Translations under genes and position numbers: made by a program
The notes under the pieces: model-generated
Told to the model about the DNA's origin: nothing
The model's input: the letters and a program-made list of their open reading frames with translations, nothing else
The model's database searches: none
Part shown: positions 8,219-16,789 of the stretch, in pieces
Position numbering within the stretch: the stretch's first letter is position 1
Layout: each line of letters begins with the position of its first letter
NCBI GenBank assembly: GCA_050260375.1
Contig: JBLNCA010000017.1
Span: 1 to 35,390 of the forward strand
From: DTFZ01 sp050260375
GTDB lineage: Bacteria; Bacillota; Clostridia; Christensenellales; SZUA-584
Direction: 5' to 3'
DNA: 35,390 nucleotides

Positions 8219-10576
8219 ATGGATTCGGAAGAGTTAAAGAAAATCAACGCTTACTGGACGGCGTGCAACTATCTGGCCGCCGGAATGATCTATCTGAAGG
8301 ATAACCCGCTGCTTAAGGAACCTCTGAAACCTGAACACGTAAAGAAGCGGCTGCTGGGGCACTGGGGCTCGAGCCCGGGGCTCTCGTTTATATACGTGCA
8401 CCTAAACAGGCTCATAAACAAATACGGCCTCAACATGATATTTATCGCAGGCCCCGGGCACGGAGCGCCCGGCGTCATAGCTCCGGTATACCTCGAAGGC
8501 ACGTATTCCGAATTCTATCCCAACACGCCCGAAACGGAAGAGGGAATGAAGGCGCTGTTCGGGCATTTCTCGTTCCCGGGCGGCATAGGCAGCCATTGCA
8601 CGCCCGAGCTTCCCGGCTCGATACACGAGGGCGGAGAATTAGGTTACAGCCTCTCGCATGCGTTTGGCGCCGCGTACGACAACCCCGGCCAAATAATAGC
8701 GGCAGTCGTGGGCGACGGCGAAGCGGAAACAGGCGCGCTCGCTACGGCGTGGCATTCCAACAAGTTTCTGAATCCCGCGACGGACGGGGCGGTGCTGCCG
8801 ATACTGCACCTTAACGGCTACAAAATAGCAAACCCCACGATACTCGCGAGAATAAGCAGGGAAGAGCTCGAAAACCTGTTTAAAGGGTACGGCTATACGC
8901 CGTATATCGTCGAAGGCCCCGATACGGATTCGCTGCATACGCGCATGGCAGAAACGCTCGAGAAAGCTATTTTGGAGATAAAGGCCATACAGCAGAAAGC
9001 GCGCGGCGGAGATATAACGCGGCCGATGTGGCCTATGATAATACTCAAATCGCCCAAGGGCTGGACAGGACCGAAGGAGGTTGACGGGCGTAAAGTGGAG
9101 GATTTCTGGCGCTCACACCAGGTGCCCATAACCGGCGTTCGCGATAACCCGGCAAAGCTGAAGCAGCTCGAAGAATGGCTCAAGAGCTACCATCCCGAAG
9201 AGCTGTTTGACGAATCCGGCAGGCTTATCCCCGAATTGAAGGCGCTTGCCCCGAAAGGAGCGCTGCGGATGAGCGCAAATCCGCAGACGTACGGACTTAC
9301 AAGAAAACAGCTCCGGCTGCCCGATTTTCGCGACTATTGCATAAAGGACGTAAAGCCGGGAAAGACGGAGGCCGAGAACACGCGCATGCTGGGCGAGTTC
9401 CTCAAAGACACTATAGAATATAACAGGGATAATTTCAGAGTGTTCGGCCCCGACGAGACCACGTCGAACCGGCTGGACGCCGTATACAAGGCGAGCAAGA
9501 AGGTATGGATGGGCGACATAATAGACGCGGATTCGGACGGCAGCGAAATTGCCCGCGACGGCAACGTGATGGAAATGCTGAGCGAGCATACGCTACTGGG
9601 GTGGCTCGAGGGCTATATACTCACCGGCCGCCACGGGTTCTTTCATACATACGAAGCGTTCTCGCACATAATAGATTCAATGTTCAACCAGTTCGCCAAG
9701 TGGCAGCAGATAAGCAAGGAAGAGGTATCATGGCGCGCTCCTATTTCCTCCGAGAACATACTGCTGTCGTCCACTGTATGGCGGCAGGACCACAACGGAT
9801 TCTCGCACCAGGAGCCGGGCTTCCTTGACGTCGTCACGAACAAGAGCCCCGAGGTGGTGCGCATATATCTTCCGCCCGACGCAAACTGCCTGCTGTCCAC
9901 CGCCGACCATTGCCTGAGAAGCGAAGGGTACGTCAACGTTATAGTCGCCGATAAGCAAAAGCACCTGCAGTACCTTAATATGGACGAGGCTATAAAGCAC
10001 TGCACGAAGGGCATAGGCATATGGGATTGGGCGAGCAACGACTGCTCGGACGAGGATTGCAGCGATACGGATATAGTAATAGCGAGCTGCGGAGATGTGC
10101 CTACACGCGAGGCGCTTGCAGCCGTCGCGATATTGCGCGACGAGTTCCCGAAGCTTAGGGTGCGCTTTGTTAACGTCGTAGACCTGATGAAGCTGCTGCC
10201 CTCCACGGAGCATCCTCACGGCCTCACCGACAAGGAGTTCGACTCGCTGTTTACATCCGACAAGCACGTAATATTCAATTTCCACGGGTATCCCTGGCTG
10301 ATACACAAGCTGACGTATAAGCGCACGAATCAGGAAAGGATACACGTGCGCGGATATAAGGAGATAGGCAACATAAACACGCCTTTGGAGCTGACGATAA
10401 AGAACCAGACCGACCGCTTCAACCTCGTCATAGACGTAATAGACCGGCTAAACCTCGGCTCGAAGGGCGCGCACGTACGCGAGCGCATGAAGAACGAAAT
10501 AATAGAGAACATACAGTACGCCTACGACAACGGCGTCGACAAGGACGAGATAAACAACTGGAAATGGCCTTACTGA
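8219..10576 (+). CDS. xfp: Phosphoketolase (xylulose-5-P/fructose-6-P)
   Basis: This thiamine-diphosphate enzyme cleaves xylulose 5-phosphate (and often fructose 6-phosphate) with phosphate to acetyl phosphate plus glyceraldehyde 3-phosphate (or erythrose 4-phosphate). The 785 residues span the whole family length. GHWG at 47-50, SFPGGIGSH near 118-126 and the ThDP-binding GDGEAETG starting at 165 are all seen. The start is set at 8219 because AAAAGGATG sits just upstream and the product then begins like other family members; ATG 8192 is an in-frame alternative without a good ribosome site. Acetate kinase and phosphotransacetylase are not in the window. The gene is monocistronic and is followed by two hairpin repeats and a strong terminator. 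Confidence 0.96.
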   Translation: MDSEELKKINAYWTACNYLAAGMIYLKDNPLLKEPLKPEHVKKRLLGHWGSSPGLSFIYVHLNRLINKYGLNMIFIAGPGHGAPGVIAPVYLEGTYSEFYPNTPETEEGMKALFGHFSFPGGIGSHCTPELPGSIHEGGELGYSLSHAFGAAYDNPGQIIAAVVGDGEAETGALATAWHSNKFLNPATDGAVLPILHLNGYKIANPTILARISREELENLFKGYGYTPYIVEGPDTDSLHTRMAETLEKAILEIKAIQQKARGGDITRPMWPMIILKSPKGWTGPKEVDGRKVEDFWRSHQVPITGVRDNPAKLKQLEEWLKSYHPEELFDESGRLIPELKALAPKGALRMSANPQTYGLTRKQLRLPDFRDYCIKDVKPGKTEAENTRMLGEFLKDTIEYNRDNFRVFGPDETTSNRLDAVYKASKKVWMGDIIDADSDGSEIARDGNVMEMLSEHTLLGWLEGYILTGRHGFFHTYEAFSHIIDSMFNQFAKWQQISKEEVSWRAPISSENILLSSTVWRQDHNGFSHQEPGFLDVVTNKSPEVVRIYLPPDANCLLSTADHCLRSEGYVNVIVADKQKHLQYLNMDEAIKHCTKGIGIWDWASNDCSDEDCSDTDIVIASCGDVPTREALAAVAILRDEFPKLRVRFVNVVDLMKLLPSTEHPHGLTDKEFDSLFTSDKHVIFNFHGYPWLIHKLTYKRTNQERIHVRGYKEIGNINTPLELTIKNQTDRFNLVIDVIDRLNLGSKGAHVRERMKNEIIENIQYAYDNGVDKDEINNWKWPY

Positions 10577-10615
10577 TGTTGTTACGGGTTATTTAATCCG
10601 GAGTGTTTAATTACA

Positions 10616-10692
10616 CCCCATCAAGCCTTACGTCTTGTTGGGGACCCCGTATACACACCCCATCAAGCCTTACGTCTTGTTGGGGACCCCGT
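10616..10692. repeat. Two CCCCA-hairpin repeats (copies A and B)
   Basis: Two copies (10616-10650 and 10658-10692) lie 42 bp apart. Each is CCCCATCAAG, an 8-base loop, CTTGTTGGGG, then ACCCCGT. The arms form a hairpin, and GGGGACCCC is itself a second, alternative palindrome. They are the same family as copies at 15.4-15.5 and 16.58 kb. They sit between the phosphoketolase stop and its terminator. Confidence 0.8.
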
Positions 10693-10702
10693 TATAAAAA
10701 GC

Positions 10703-10735
10703 TAAAGGGCCGGTAAAAACCGGCCCTTTATCATT
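10703..10735. terminator. Bidirectional terminator between xfp and surface protein
   Basis: The 11-bp stem TAAAGGGCCGG/CCGGCCCTTTA has loop TAAAAA and T-rich flanks. It can end both the plus-strand xfp transcript and the minus-strand surface-protein transcript. Confidence 0.85.
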
Positions 10736-10756
10736 TATCAGAGGCTATTGTTTTTG

Positions 10757-13700
10757 TTATTGCTGTCCTTCCTCTTTGCGCCTTCTCTTCCAGACGAAGA
10801 ATATCAGGAAGAACAGTAGGCCTGCGCCGAGCACTATAACGGCGATCCACCACCATGCGAACGCGTTGCCGCCGGTAGCCGGCACGGGTTCGTCGGGTAT
10901 TGTGTTATCCGCCTCGGGTACCGGTTCCGACGGAACGGGGGCTAATGGCTCGTACTGCGCCGTAACCGTCAGGTCGGACGTTACCGCGTCAAAACTGGTG
11001 TCCCAGCCGGTAAACGTGTATCCGTCTCTCGTCGGATCGGGCGGCGCTGTGGCTGCCGTGTTGTAATCGACGGTCTGCGTGTCTATCACGGTGCCGTCAT
11101 AGTCAACGAACCTTACCGTGTACCTGTTTATCTCGTATTGCGCCGTTACCGTGACATTGCCCGTTACCGGGTTAAACTCCCTGTCCCATCCGATGAACGT
11201 ATAGCCTTCTCTCGTCGGAGGCACAGGCGCCACTGCGTTCTGGCCGTACAGCACGCCGTCCGTACCTATGACCGATCCGTCATAGTCCACAAACGTTACC
11301 GTATATCCGTTCCTTATATAGCTTGCCACGGCGTTTATATTCTCTTTGACGTGCGTCAGGCTGTCCGGATATGCCGGGTTGTCGCCCGTGAGCACCCACT
11401 CGTCGAACGCGTATCCCGTGCGCCGCGGTGCGGTCGGTAATGCAGCCGCGCCGTCAAAGTTCACCGTCTGCGAGCTTATCTCAGTTACTCCGTCCGCCGC
11501 GAAGAACCTTACGGTGTACGTGTTTATCGCATACTGAGCCGTCACTGTCAGCGCGGACGTTACATTATTGAAGCTCGCGCTCCATCCGGTGAATGTGTAG
11601 CCCTCGCGCGTCGGGTTCGCCGGAGGCGTGGCCGCCGTTCCGTAAGGTACCGTCGACGTGCCGAGCACCGTGCCGTCGTAGTCTTGGAACGTTACGGTGA
11701 GCATCAGCGTATTGACCGTAAGCGTACCGTCTACGAACGTTATGTTGTAGTTGTCCGACGTAAGCCCGGAAGGCGTTATCTTATACGTGCCTACCGCGCT
11801 GCCCGCAGCGTAGCTGCAGCTGAACACGAGCGTTCCGCCGAGGTCGGCTTCCGTGTCGCCCGCCACAAAGCCGGTATACTTGACTGTGTATGCCGGAGGC
11901 GCGTCGAGGTACGTTACCGCCTTGTCTTCCGCCGTAACCGTCAGTGCCGCCTTATTGACTGTCAATACGCCGCCTACGAACTTGATATCGTAGTTGGTTG
12001 AAGTAAGCCCGTAAGGCATTATCGGGTATGTTCCGGCATTGCTTCCCACTGTGTACGGGCTGCTGAACTCAAGCGTGCCGCCCAGCAAGGCTTCATCCTC
12101 GCCTGTTATAAACCCGTCGAAAGTTGCGGTATACATCGGGGATAAGCCGCCGTATATTATCGTCTTGTTATCCGCGGTTACCTTAAGCTCTTTCGGATTA
12201 ACCATCAGATTTCCGTTTACATAATTTATATCGTAGTTATCCGACGTATACCCGCTGGGTATTATTTTGTACGGGGTTCCGCTTACAGGCGACCCTGCAG
12301 CATAGCTACAGTCGATATTCAGCGCGCCGCCGAGTACGCTCTCGTCCTCGCTTCCCACGAATCCGTTGTAGGTTACGCTGTAAGCAGGGGCTGCATCACC
12401 GTATGTTACCATTTCATCGTTAGCCGCTATCGTTAAAAGCTTCTTGTTAACCGTCAGATTTCCGTTTACATAATTTATATCGTAGTTATCCGACGTATAA
12501 CCGCTGGGTATTATTGAGTACGGGCTTCCGCTTACAGGCGACCCTGCAGCATAGCTACAGTCGATAATCAGCGCGCCGCCGAGTACGCTCTCGTCCTCGC
12601 TTCCCACGAATCCGTTGTAGGTTACGCTGTAAGCAGGGGCTGCGTCACCGTATGTTACCATTTCATCGTTAGCCGTTATCGTTAAAACCTTCTTGTTAAC
12701 CGTCAGTTTTCCGTTTACATAATTTATATCGTAATTGTTCGACGTACACCCGCTGGGTATTATTGAGTACGGGCTTCCGCTTACGGGCGACCCCTGGTTA
12801 TAGGAGCAATATATAGTCAGTTTGCCGCCGAGTACGCTCTTGTCTTCGCTTCCCGCAAATCCCTTGTAGGTTACGCTGTAAGCGGGGATTGAGTCGCCGT
12901 ATGTTACCGTTTCGTCGTTTGCCGTTATTGTTAAAGCCTTTTTTGTTATCTTTACAACCGCTGAGGTTACGAACGGAGCAGCGCCCGCTCTCTCAACCTT
13001 TATGTATACCTTCCTTCCGTCTGCCGGAGTAACATCCTTGAATAAGGGATCTGTGGAAGTGTAATTTGTTTCGTCGTCTACGCTGTACAGAACCGTTGCG
13101 CCCGCAGCGCCCGACACGGTTACGCCGTGATATGCGCCGTCGTATACATCGTCATATCCCGTAACGGTAACACCGCTTACGTTCCACTTGGCATACAGCT
13201 TTACGGTGGCGCCTGTTGAAAGGTTCTTTACAACCTGCTTGTCGCCGTATTTAACAGGGCCGTCGGGGCTTTCCGCCCAGCCTGCGAACGTGCACCCGTC
13301 CTTTGTAAATTTGTTCTCATTAAGCGCCTGTTCAACGTCATAAGTATGAGTGCTCGACGCCATGGTTCCCGTGCCGCCGTTTGCATAATACTCTACGGTA
13401 TAACTATTCGGCGTCCAGTTGGCCGTATACTCCCTGTCCCCTGTTGAATATTTATTTATCCACACTTCTTTTGAGTATGTGCCAGCGGGTATGTCTGTGC
13501 CGGACCAACCCAAAAACGTATATCCCGTTTTGGTAGGATTGTTTAGCTTGAACGAATCTGTCCAATACGTATAACTGTCACGATTGCCGCTTACCGTCCC
13601 GCCGTCAAGGTTATACTTAATCTTATAATTCGCTTCTTTAAAGAACGCCTTGAAATAGTTCGATTCGCCTATCGTGATTATCGGCTTTCCGTCGACCAGC

Positions 13701-14968
13701 GGCACCACAGTTCCGGTGCCCATCCACATCCATCCGTATTCCTTCCAGCAATCGAGCGTATATCCCTTATCGCCGGTAGGCAAAGCATCGTTTAAGTTGA
13801 TTTGTGTTCCTTCGCCGTAATGCTGGGCAAGTCCCGGATTCGCCAGATAACCGTTGGGGCCTGCTGCTAAATTCAGGCGGTTTATCTCGCCGAACACAGC
13901 GGTGTACGTACAATCGCCCGTAACCGTTATATTTGGGCTTGAAAGGAACTGTCCGCTGCTGTCCTTCCAGCCTACAAATTTACAAAATGCATTAGCGTCC
14001 GGGTCGGCGTCGTTTAAATTAAGCGTTGCATTCTCATCGCGCGTTCCCGCAACTCTGTTTGGATTATCCAGTTTTCCGGGGCCTTCGACGTTAAGCGTTA
14101 CGGTGTATGTCTTTATAAAGTTCGCCGTCACGCTCTTGTTGCCGTTCATGGAAATCGTTTTGGGGTTTTCGGTTCCCGTTACGTCGCCCGACCAGCTGCC
14201 GAACCGGTATCCGCTTGCGGCATTCGCTGTAAGTTTAACGCTCCTTCCTTCCCAGTAAGAAGCCACATCAGGGTCCTTGCTTACACTGCCGCTGCCAGCG
14301 GGACTGACGTTCGTTTCCAGCTTATACGTGGGCAGCAGTTCAAATTCTGCCGTTATGTTTTTATGTGAGTTCATTGTGACTTCTATTGTATTGCTGGTAC
14401 CCGAAGCGTCGCCCGACCACTGTTTGAACTTGTAACCGCCGTCCGGGTTTGCCGTCAGCTTTACGGTGTCCCCTTCATAATACGACGATTTATCAGGGCT
14501 TTTACTTACGGAGCCTCCGCCTGTCGTATTGACTGTCAGATTATATACGGGCAGCGCTTCAAACACGGCCTGCGCTTTGTATACATGCGATTTCCAGCTA
14601 AAGCCACTCCAATATCCATCCTTTGTAAAGGTAACGCTGAGTTTCGGGTCGTCAGCCGGAGTAGTAAAAGCGCCGCTTACACCGTTACCATTATAAGTCC
14701 ATTTAACAAACCTATATCCAGGATCGGGTTTTGCTTCGAATGTCCATGTTACATTCTTCCAAAGCGTAACTCCAACCTGCCAATCGGGGGAGTATACCTT
14801 ACCGTTATTGCCAGCTTCAATAACAACATGTATGCCGACCACAGCGTAAATATGATTTTCGTGGTCATGAACATTGGCATTGCCGCCATCCGCCAACGCT
14901 GTCGTTGGCAAAAGCGTCACCAGCATTGCCACTACCAGCAGAATCGATAAAATCCTCTTTGTTCTCAT
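10757..14968 (-). CDS. Giant repeat-built surface protein with sortase-type anchor
   Basis: This 1403-residue adhesin-like wall protein has a signal peptide (1-27). The N-terminal half (about 30-670) has divergent InlB/Flg_new-type repeats, recognisable by YxLxxxxxxGGGSVS and GYxFxxWSGD motifs, and a Listeria-Bacteroides-type repeat. Five MBG-like repeats follow (about 673-1086, each opening with a LTITANDETVTYGD-type motif), then four InlB B-repeats (GYTFTGW; about 1087-1340). The C-terminus has VPATGG, a hydrophobic helix and KRRRKEE, a variant LPXTG sorting signal. The start ATG follows AAGGAGG with ideal spacing; the in-frame GTG 18 bp upstream would place the Shine-Dalgarno inside the gene. 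Expression is probably controlled by the c-di-GMP riboswitch in its leader. The ligand or receptor is unknown. Confidence 0.9.
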   Translation of the reverse strand: MRTKRILSILLVVAMLVTLLPTTALADGGNANVHDHENHIYAVVGIHVVIEAGNNGKVYSPDWQVGVTLWKNVTWTFEAKPDPGYRFVKWTYNGNGVSGAFTTPADDPKLSVTFTKDGYWSGFSWKSHVYKAQAVFEALPVYNLTVNTTGGGSVSKSPDKSSYYEGDTVKLTANPDGGYKFKQWSGDASGTSNTIEVTMNSHKNITAEFELLPTYKLETNVSPAGSGSVSKDPDVASYWEGRSVKLTANAASGYRFGSWSGDVTGTENPKTISMNGNKSVTANFIKTYTVTLNVEGPGKLDNPNRVAGTRDENATLNLNDADPDANAFCKFVGWKDSSGQFLSSPNITVTGDCTYTAVFGEINRLNLAAGPNGYLANPGLAQHYGEGTQINLNDALPTGDKGYTLDCWKEYGWMWMGTGTVVPLVDGKPIITIGESNYFKAFFKEANYKIKYNLDGGTVSGNRDSYTYWTDSFKLNNPTKTGYTFLGWSGTDIPAGTYSKEVWINKYSTGDREYTANWTPNSYTVEYYANGGTGTMASSTHTYDVEQALNENKFTKDGCTFAGWAESPDGPVKYGDKQVVKNLSTGATVKLYAKWNVSGVTVTGYDDVYDGAYHGVTVSGAAGATVLYSVDDETNYTSTDPLFKDVTPADGRKVYIKVERAGAAPFVTSAVVKITKKALTITANDETVTYGDSIPAYSVTYKGFAGSEDKSVLGGKLTIYCSYNQGSPVSGSPYSIIPSGCTSNNYDINYVNGKLTVNKKVLTITANDEMVTYGDAAPAYSVTYNGFVGSEDESVLGGALIIDCSYAAGSPVSGSPYSIIPSGYTSDNYDINYVNGNLTVNKKLLTIAANDEMVTYGDAAPAYSVTYNGFVGSEDESVLGGALNIDCSYAAGSPVSGTPYKIIPSGYTSDNYDINYVNGNLMVNPKELKVTADNKTIIYGGLSPMYTATFDGFITGEDEALLGGTLEFSSPYTVGSNAGTYPIMPYGLTSTNYDIKFVGGVLTVNKAALTVTAEDKAVTYLDAPPAYTVKYTGFVAGDTEADLGGTLVFSCSYAAGSAVGTYKITPSGLTSDNYNITFVDGTLTVNTLMLTVTFQDYDGTVLGTSTVPYGTAATPPANPTREGYTFTGWSASFNNVTSALTVTAQYAINTYTVRFFAADGVTEISSQTVNFDGAAALPTAPRRTGYAFDEWVLTGDNPAYPDSLTHVKENINAVASYIRNGYTVTFVDYDGSVIGTDGVLYGQNAVAPVPPTREGYTFIGWDREFNPVTGNVTVTAQYEINRYTVRFVDYDGTVIDTQTVDYNTAATAPPDPTRDGYTFTGWDTSFDAVTSDLTVTAQYEPLAPVPSEPVPEADNTIPDEPVPATGGNAFAWWWIAVIVLGAGLLFFLIFFVWKRRRKEEGQQ
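12203..12949 (-). repeat. Three near-identical 249-bp tandem repeats
   Basis: Inside the surface-protein gene, three 83-codon units begin at 12203, 12452 and 12701 (plus coordinates). The first two differ at only a few positions. Two older, diverged units lie at about 11709 and 11957. Such identity implies recent duplication or gene conversion and predicts repeat-number variation between strains. Confidence 0.85.
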
Positions 14969-15030
14969 ACATTTCCTCCTTTTCACACTGAAAAGATGCT
15001 GTCCCCTTCAACACCATGCCTGAGTCCGAG

Positions 15031-15064
15031 AAAACAAAAAGCTGCCTCGATAAAAAGAGGCAGC
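15031..15064 (-). terminator. Riboswitch expression-platform terminator
   Basis: On the minus strand GCTGCCTC/GAGGCAGC forms an 8-bp stem followed by TTTTTGTTTT. Its 5' arm (15064-15057) overlaps the last bases of the riboswitch aptamer, so the two structures exclude each other. It lies about 60 bp before the surface-protein start. Confidence 0.85.
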
Positions 15065-15130
15065 CGAACGGTCATAGTTATAAAACTTTAGACTTCGTGC
15101 TTTGCGTCCCCACCTTTCAATGGGTTTGCC
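15059..15130 (-). ncRNA. Cyclic di-GMP-I riboswitch (GEMM-I)
   Basis: The minus strand shows the GEMM-I signature in order. GGCAAACCCA is followed by a GAAA tetraloop hairpin (P1b), GGGGACGCAAAGC, a GTCTAAAG segment, CTATGACCG and a closing GCTGCC. These match the c-di-GMP-I class known from Vibrio and Clostridioides. The 3' closing strand TGCC pairs with GGCA at the aptamer start and is shared with the terminator's 5' arm. Ligand binding should therefore block termination, making this an ON switch for the surface protein. The class call is strong; the direction of switching is inferred. Confidence 0.88.
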
Positions 15131-15198
15131 GTTTACTCTTAATGGTACTGCGAATGGTGTTATGAATGTTGCTGTAACCAGTGTATTTAGTTTGTGCA

Positions 15199-15228
15199 AT
15201 TATAACATTTCCGCCTTTATTCTGTCAA
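15199..15228 (-). promoter_or_regulatory. Promoter of the riboswitch / surface-protein transcript
   Basis: On the minus strand a perfect TTGACA (15228-15223) and a perfect TATAAT (15204-15199) are 18 bp apart. Transcription would start near 15192, about 60 nt before the aptamer. Confidence 0.85.
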
Positions 15229-15412
15229 TATTTTAGCTTCAATTTCCTTGTAATTTTTTTCATAACACAGCATCGGCGCCTTTTATTATAGTATTTAAAG
15301 CTGTTTTTACGTACTTTAATATTATACGAATTTATAGCGGGTAGACTTTTTTCCAAAAAACCGTTTATTTTTACAAGAATCATGCCTTGTTTGCCTGTAC
15401 TATTATATTAAA

Positions 15413-15531
15413 CCCCAGCAAGCCTCACGTCTTGCTGGGGACCCCGTATTTACACCCCAACAAGTCTCACGTCTTGCTGGGGACCCCGTATTTACACCCC
15501 AACAAGTCTCACGACTTTTTGGGGACCCCGT
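15413..15531. repeat. Three CCCCA-hairpin repeats (copies C, D, E)
   Basis: The copies at 15413-15447, 15454-15488 and 15497-15531 are spaced 41 and 43 bp apart, with only 6-8 bp between units. Copy C is a perfect stem (CCCCAGCAAG/CTTGCTGGGG), while D and E have mismatches. Each ends in ACCCCGTAT. They lie directly upstream of the methyltransferase gene, probably in its 5' leader. Of the rest of the gap, 15229-15412 shows only AT-rich sequence with no clear feature. Confidence 0.8.
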
Positions 15532-15564
15532 ATTAACAATAAAGTAAAGACAGGTAGCTTGATT

Positions 15565-16575
15565 ATGGACATGAAAAAATGGATTGAAGAACTTCTTGAG
15601 GCTGAAGTAAAAAAGCCGCTTCCAATACTGTCATATCCCGCGGTGCAGCTTTTGAACATAGGGGTTGACGAGCTTATTGCAAGCAGCGATACCATTTCGG
15701 AAGGCATGAGGCTCGTAGCGCAGCGCACTGACGCGGCGGCGGCGGTCAGCATGATGGACTTATCCGTCGAGGCCGAAGCGTTCGGCTCCGATGTACGCTT
15801 TTCGCCCGACGAGGTCCCCTCGGTACTCGGCAGTATCGTCACAAGCAAAGAAAGCGCGGAGGCGCTCGCCGTGCCGGGTACGGACAAGGGCAGGATAGCG
15901 TTATATATCGAGTCGATAGCGAAGGCAAAGCGCAAGATAGCCGATCGGCCTGTGCTGTCGGGGGTAATAGGTTCGCTCTCTTTAGCCGGCAGGCTTATAG
16001 GCGTATCGGAGGCTATGATAGCGTTTTACGAACAGCCGGAAATGGTGCACATTACGCTTGAGAAGGCCACGCAATTCCTTATCAAATACGCCTTGGCATA
16101 TAAAGAGGCGGGCGCGGACGGCGTAGTAATTGCGGAGCCGCTCGCCGGGCTGCTCTCCCCCGAACTTTGCGAAGAGTTCTCAACGCCGTATATCCGCCGC
16201 ATAGCCGACGCCGTAAAGAGTGACAGCTTCGCGGTAGTATACCATAACTGCGGCAACTCAACCGTAAGGCTCATAGATTCGATACTGAAGATCGGAGCTG
16301 ACATGTACCACTTCGGCAACGCCGTGTCCATGCTGGAAGTGCTGGAAAAATTCCCGCCGGATATAACAGCGATGGGCAACATAGACCCGGCTGGCCAGTT
16401 CAAGAACGGCACTCCCGAGTCGATAAGCCGCGAAACTACTCAGCTGCTGGAAAAATGCGGCGGCTATAAGAACTTCATTATATCGTCGGGCTGCGATATA
16501 CCCCCCACCTCAAGCTGGGAGAATATCGACGCGTTCTTCGGCGCAGTTAAGAAATACTATTCCTCCCGCGCTTAA
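15565..16575 (+). CDS. MtaA-type corrinoid methyltransferase (uroporphyrinogen decarboxylase family)
   Basis: This 336-residue protein of the URO-D superfamily fits the methyltransferase-2 branch (MtaA/MtbA/CmuA-like). Such enzymes move a methyl group between a methyl-corrinoid protein and a thiol such as coenzyme M or a related acceptor. The zinc site His-X-Cys...Cys is visible as H227-N-C229 and C310 (YHNCGN and SSGCDIP), together with GNIDP. True uroporphyrinogen decarboxylases lack this Cys pair. No corrinoid protein or substrate methyltransferase is adjacent, so the substrate is unknown. The start is the ATG at 15565 rather than the TTG six bases earlier; the ribosome site (AGGT) is weak. 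Three hairpin repeats precede it and one follows. Confidence 0.85.
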   Translation: MDMKKWIEELLEAEVKKPLPILSYPAVQLLNIGVDELIASSDTISEGMRLVAQRTDAAAAVSMMDLSVEAEAFGSDVRFSPDEVPSVLGSIVTSKESAEALAVPGTDKGRIALYIESIAKAKRKIADRPVLSGVIGSLSLAGRLIGVSEAMIAFYEQPEMVHITLEKATQFLIKYALAYKEAGADGVVIAEPLAGLLSPELCEEFSTPYIRRIADAVKSDSFAVVYHNCGNSTVRLIDSILKIGADMYHFGNAVSMLEVLEKFPPDITAMGNIDPAGQFKNGTPESISRETTQLLEKCGGYKNFIISSGCDIPPTSSWENIDAFFGAVKKYYSSRA

Positions 16576-16582
16576 CTCTTTA

Positions 16583-16616
16583 CCCCGCCAAGCCTCACGA
16601 TTTGCCGGGGATTCCG
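16583..16616. repeat. CCCC-hairpin repeat (copy F, diverged)
   Basis: CCCCGCCAAG, then CCTCACGA, then TTTGCCGGGG, then ATTCCG. It has the same layout and loop as copies C-E, with changes that largely keep the outer stem paired. It lies eight bases after the methyltransferase stop. Confidence 0.65.
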
Positions 16617-16789
16617 CATATAAAAAATTGGGCGCATCGCCGCTCCCGGTTTATTTTATACCATATTTGAGCTGTTAGATCGTTGGCAGTGAAACAGCGG
16701 GCGCTACTTCTTCCTGCCGAGCTTCTCTTTTCCGCGCGCCTTCCCCGAGCAATTTCTATTCGTCGGGTTAAATCTTTCATAGTTCCGGC

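Noticed and set aside
15008..15199. 63-residue minus-strand open frame before the surface-protein gene
   Set aside because: It lies exactly over the riboswitch and terminator and has no ribosome site; its sequence is the RNA structure read as codons.
15413..15531. Possible CRISPR array
   Set aside because: The repeats are 35 bp, but the gaps between them are only 6-8 bp and there are no unique spacers or cas genes.
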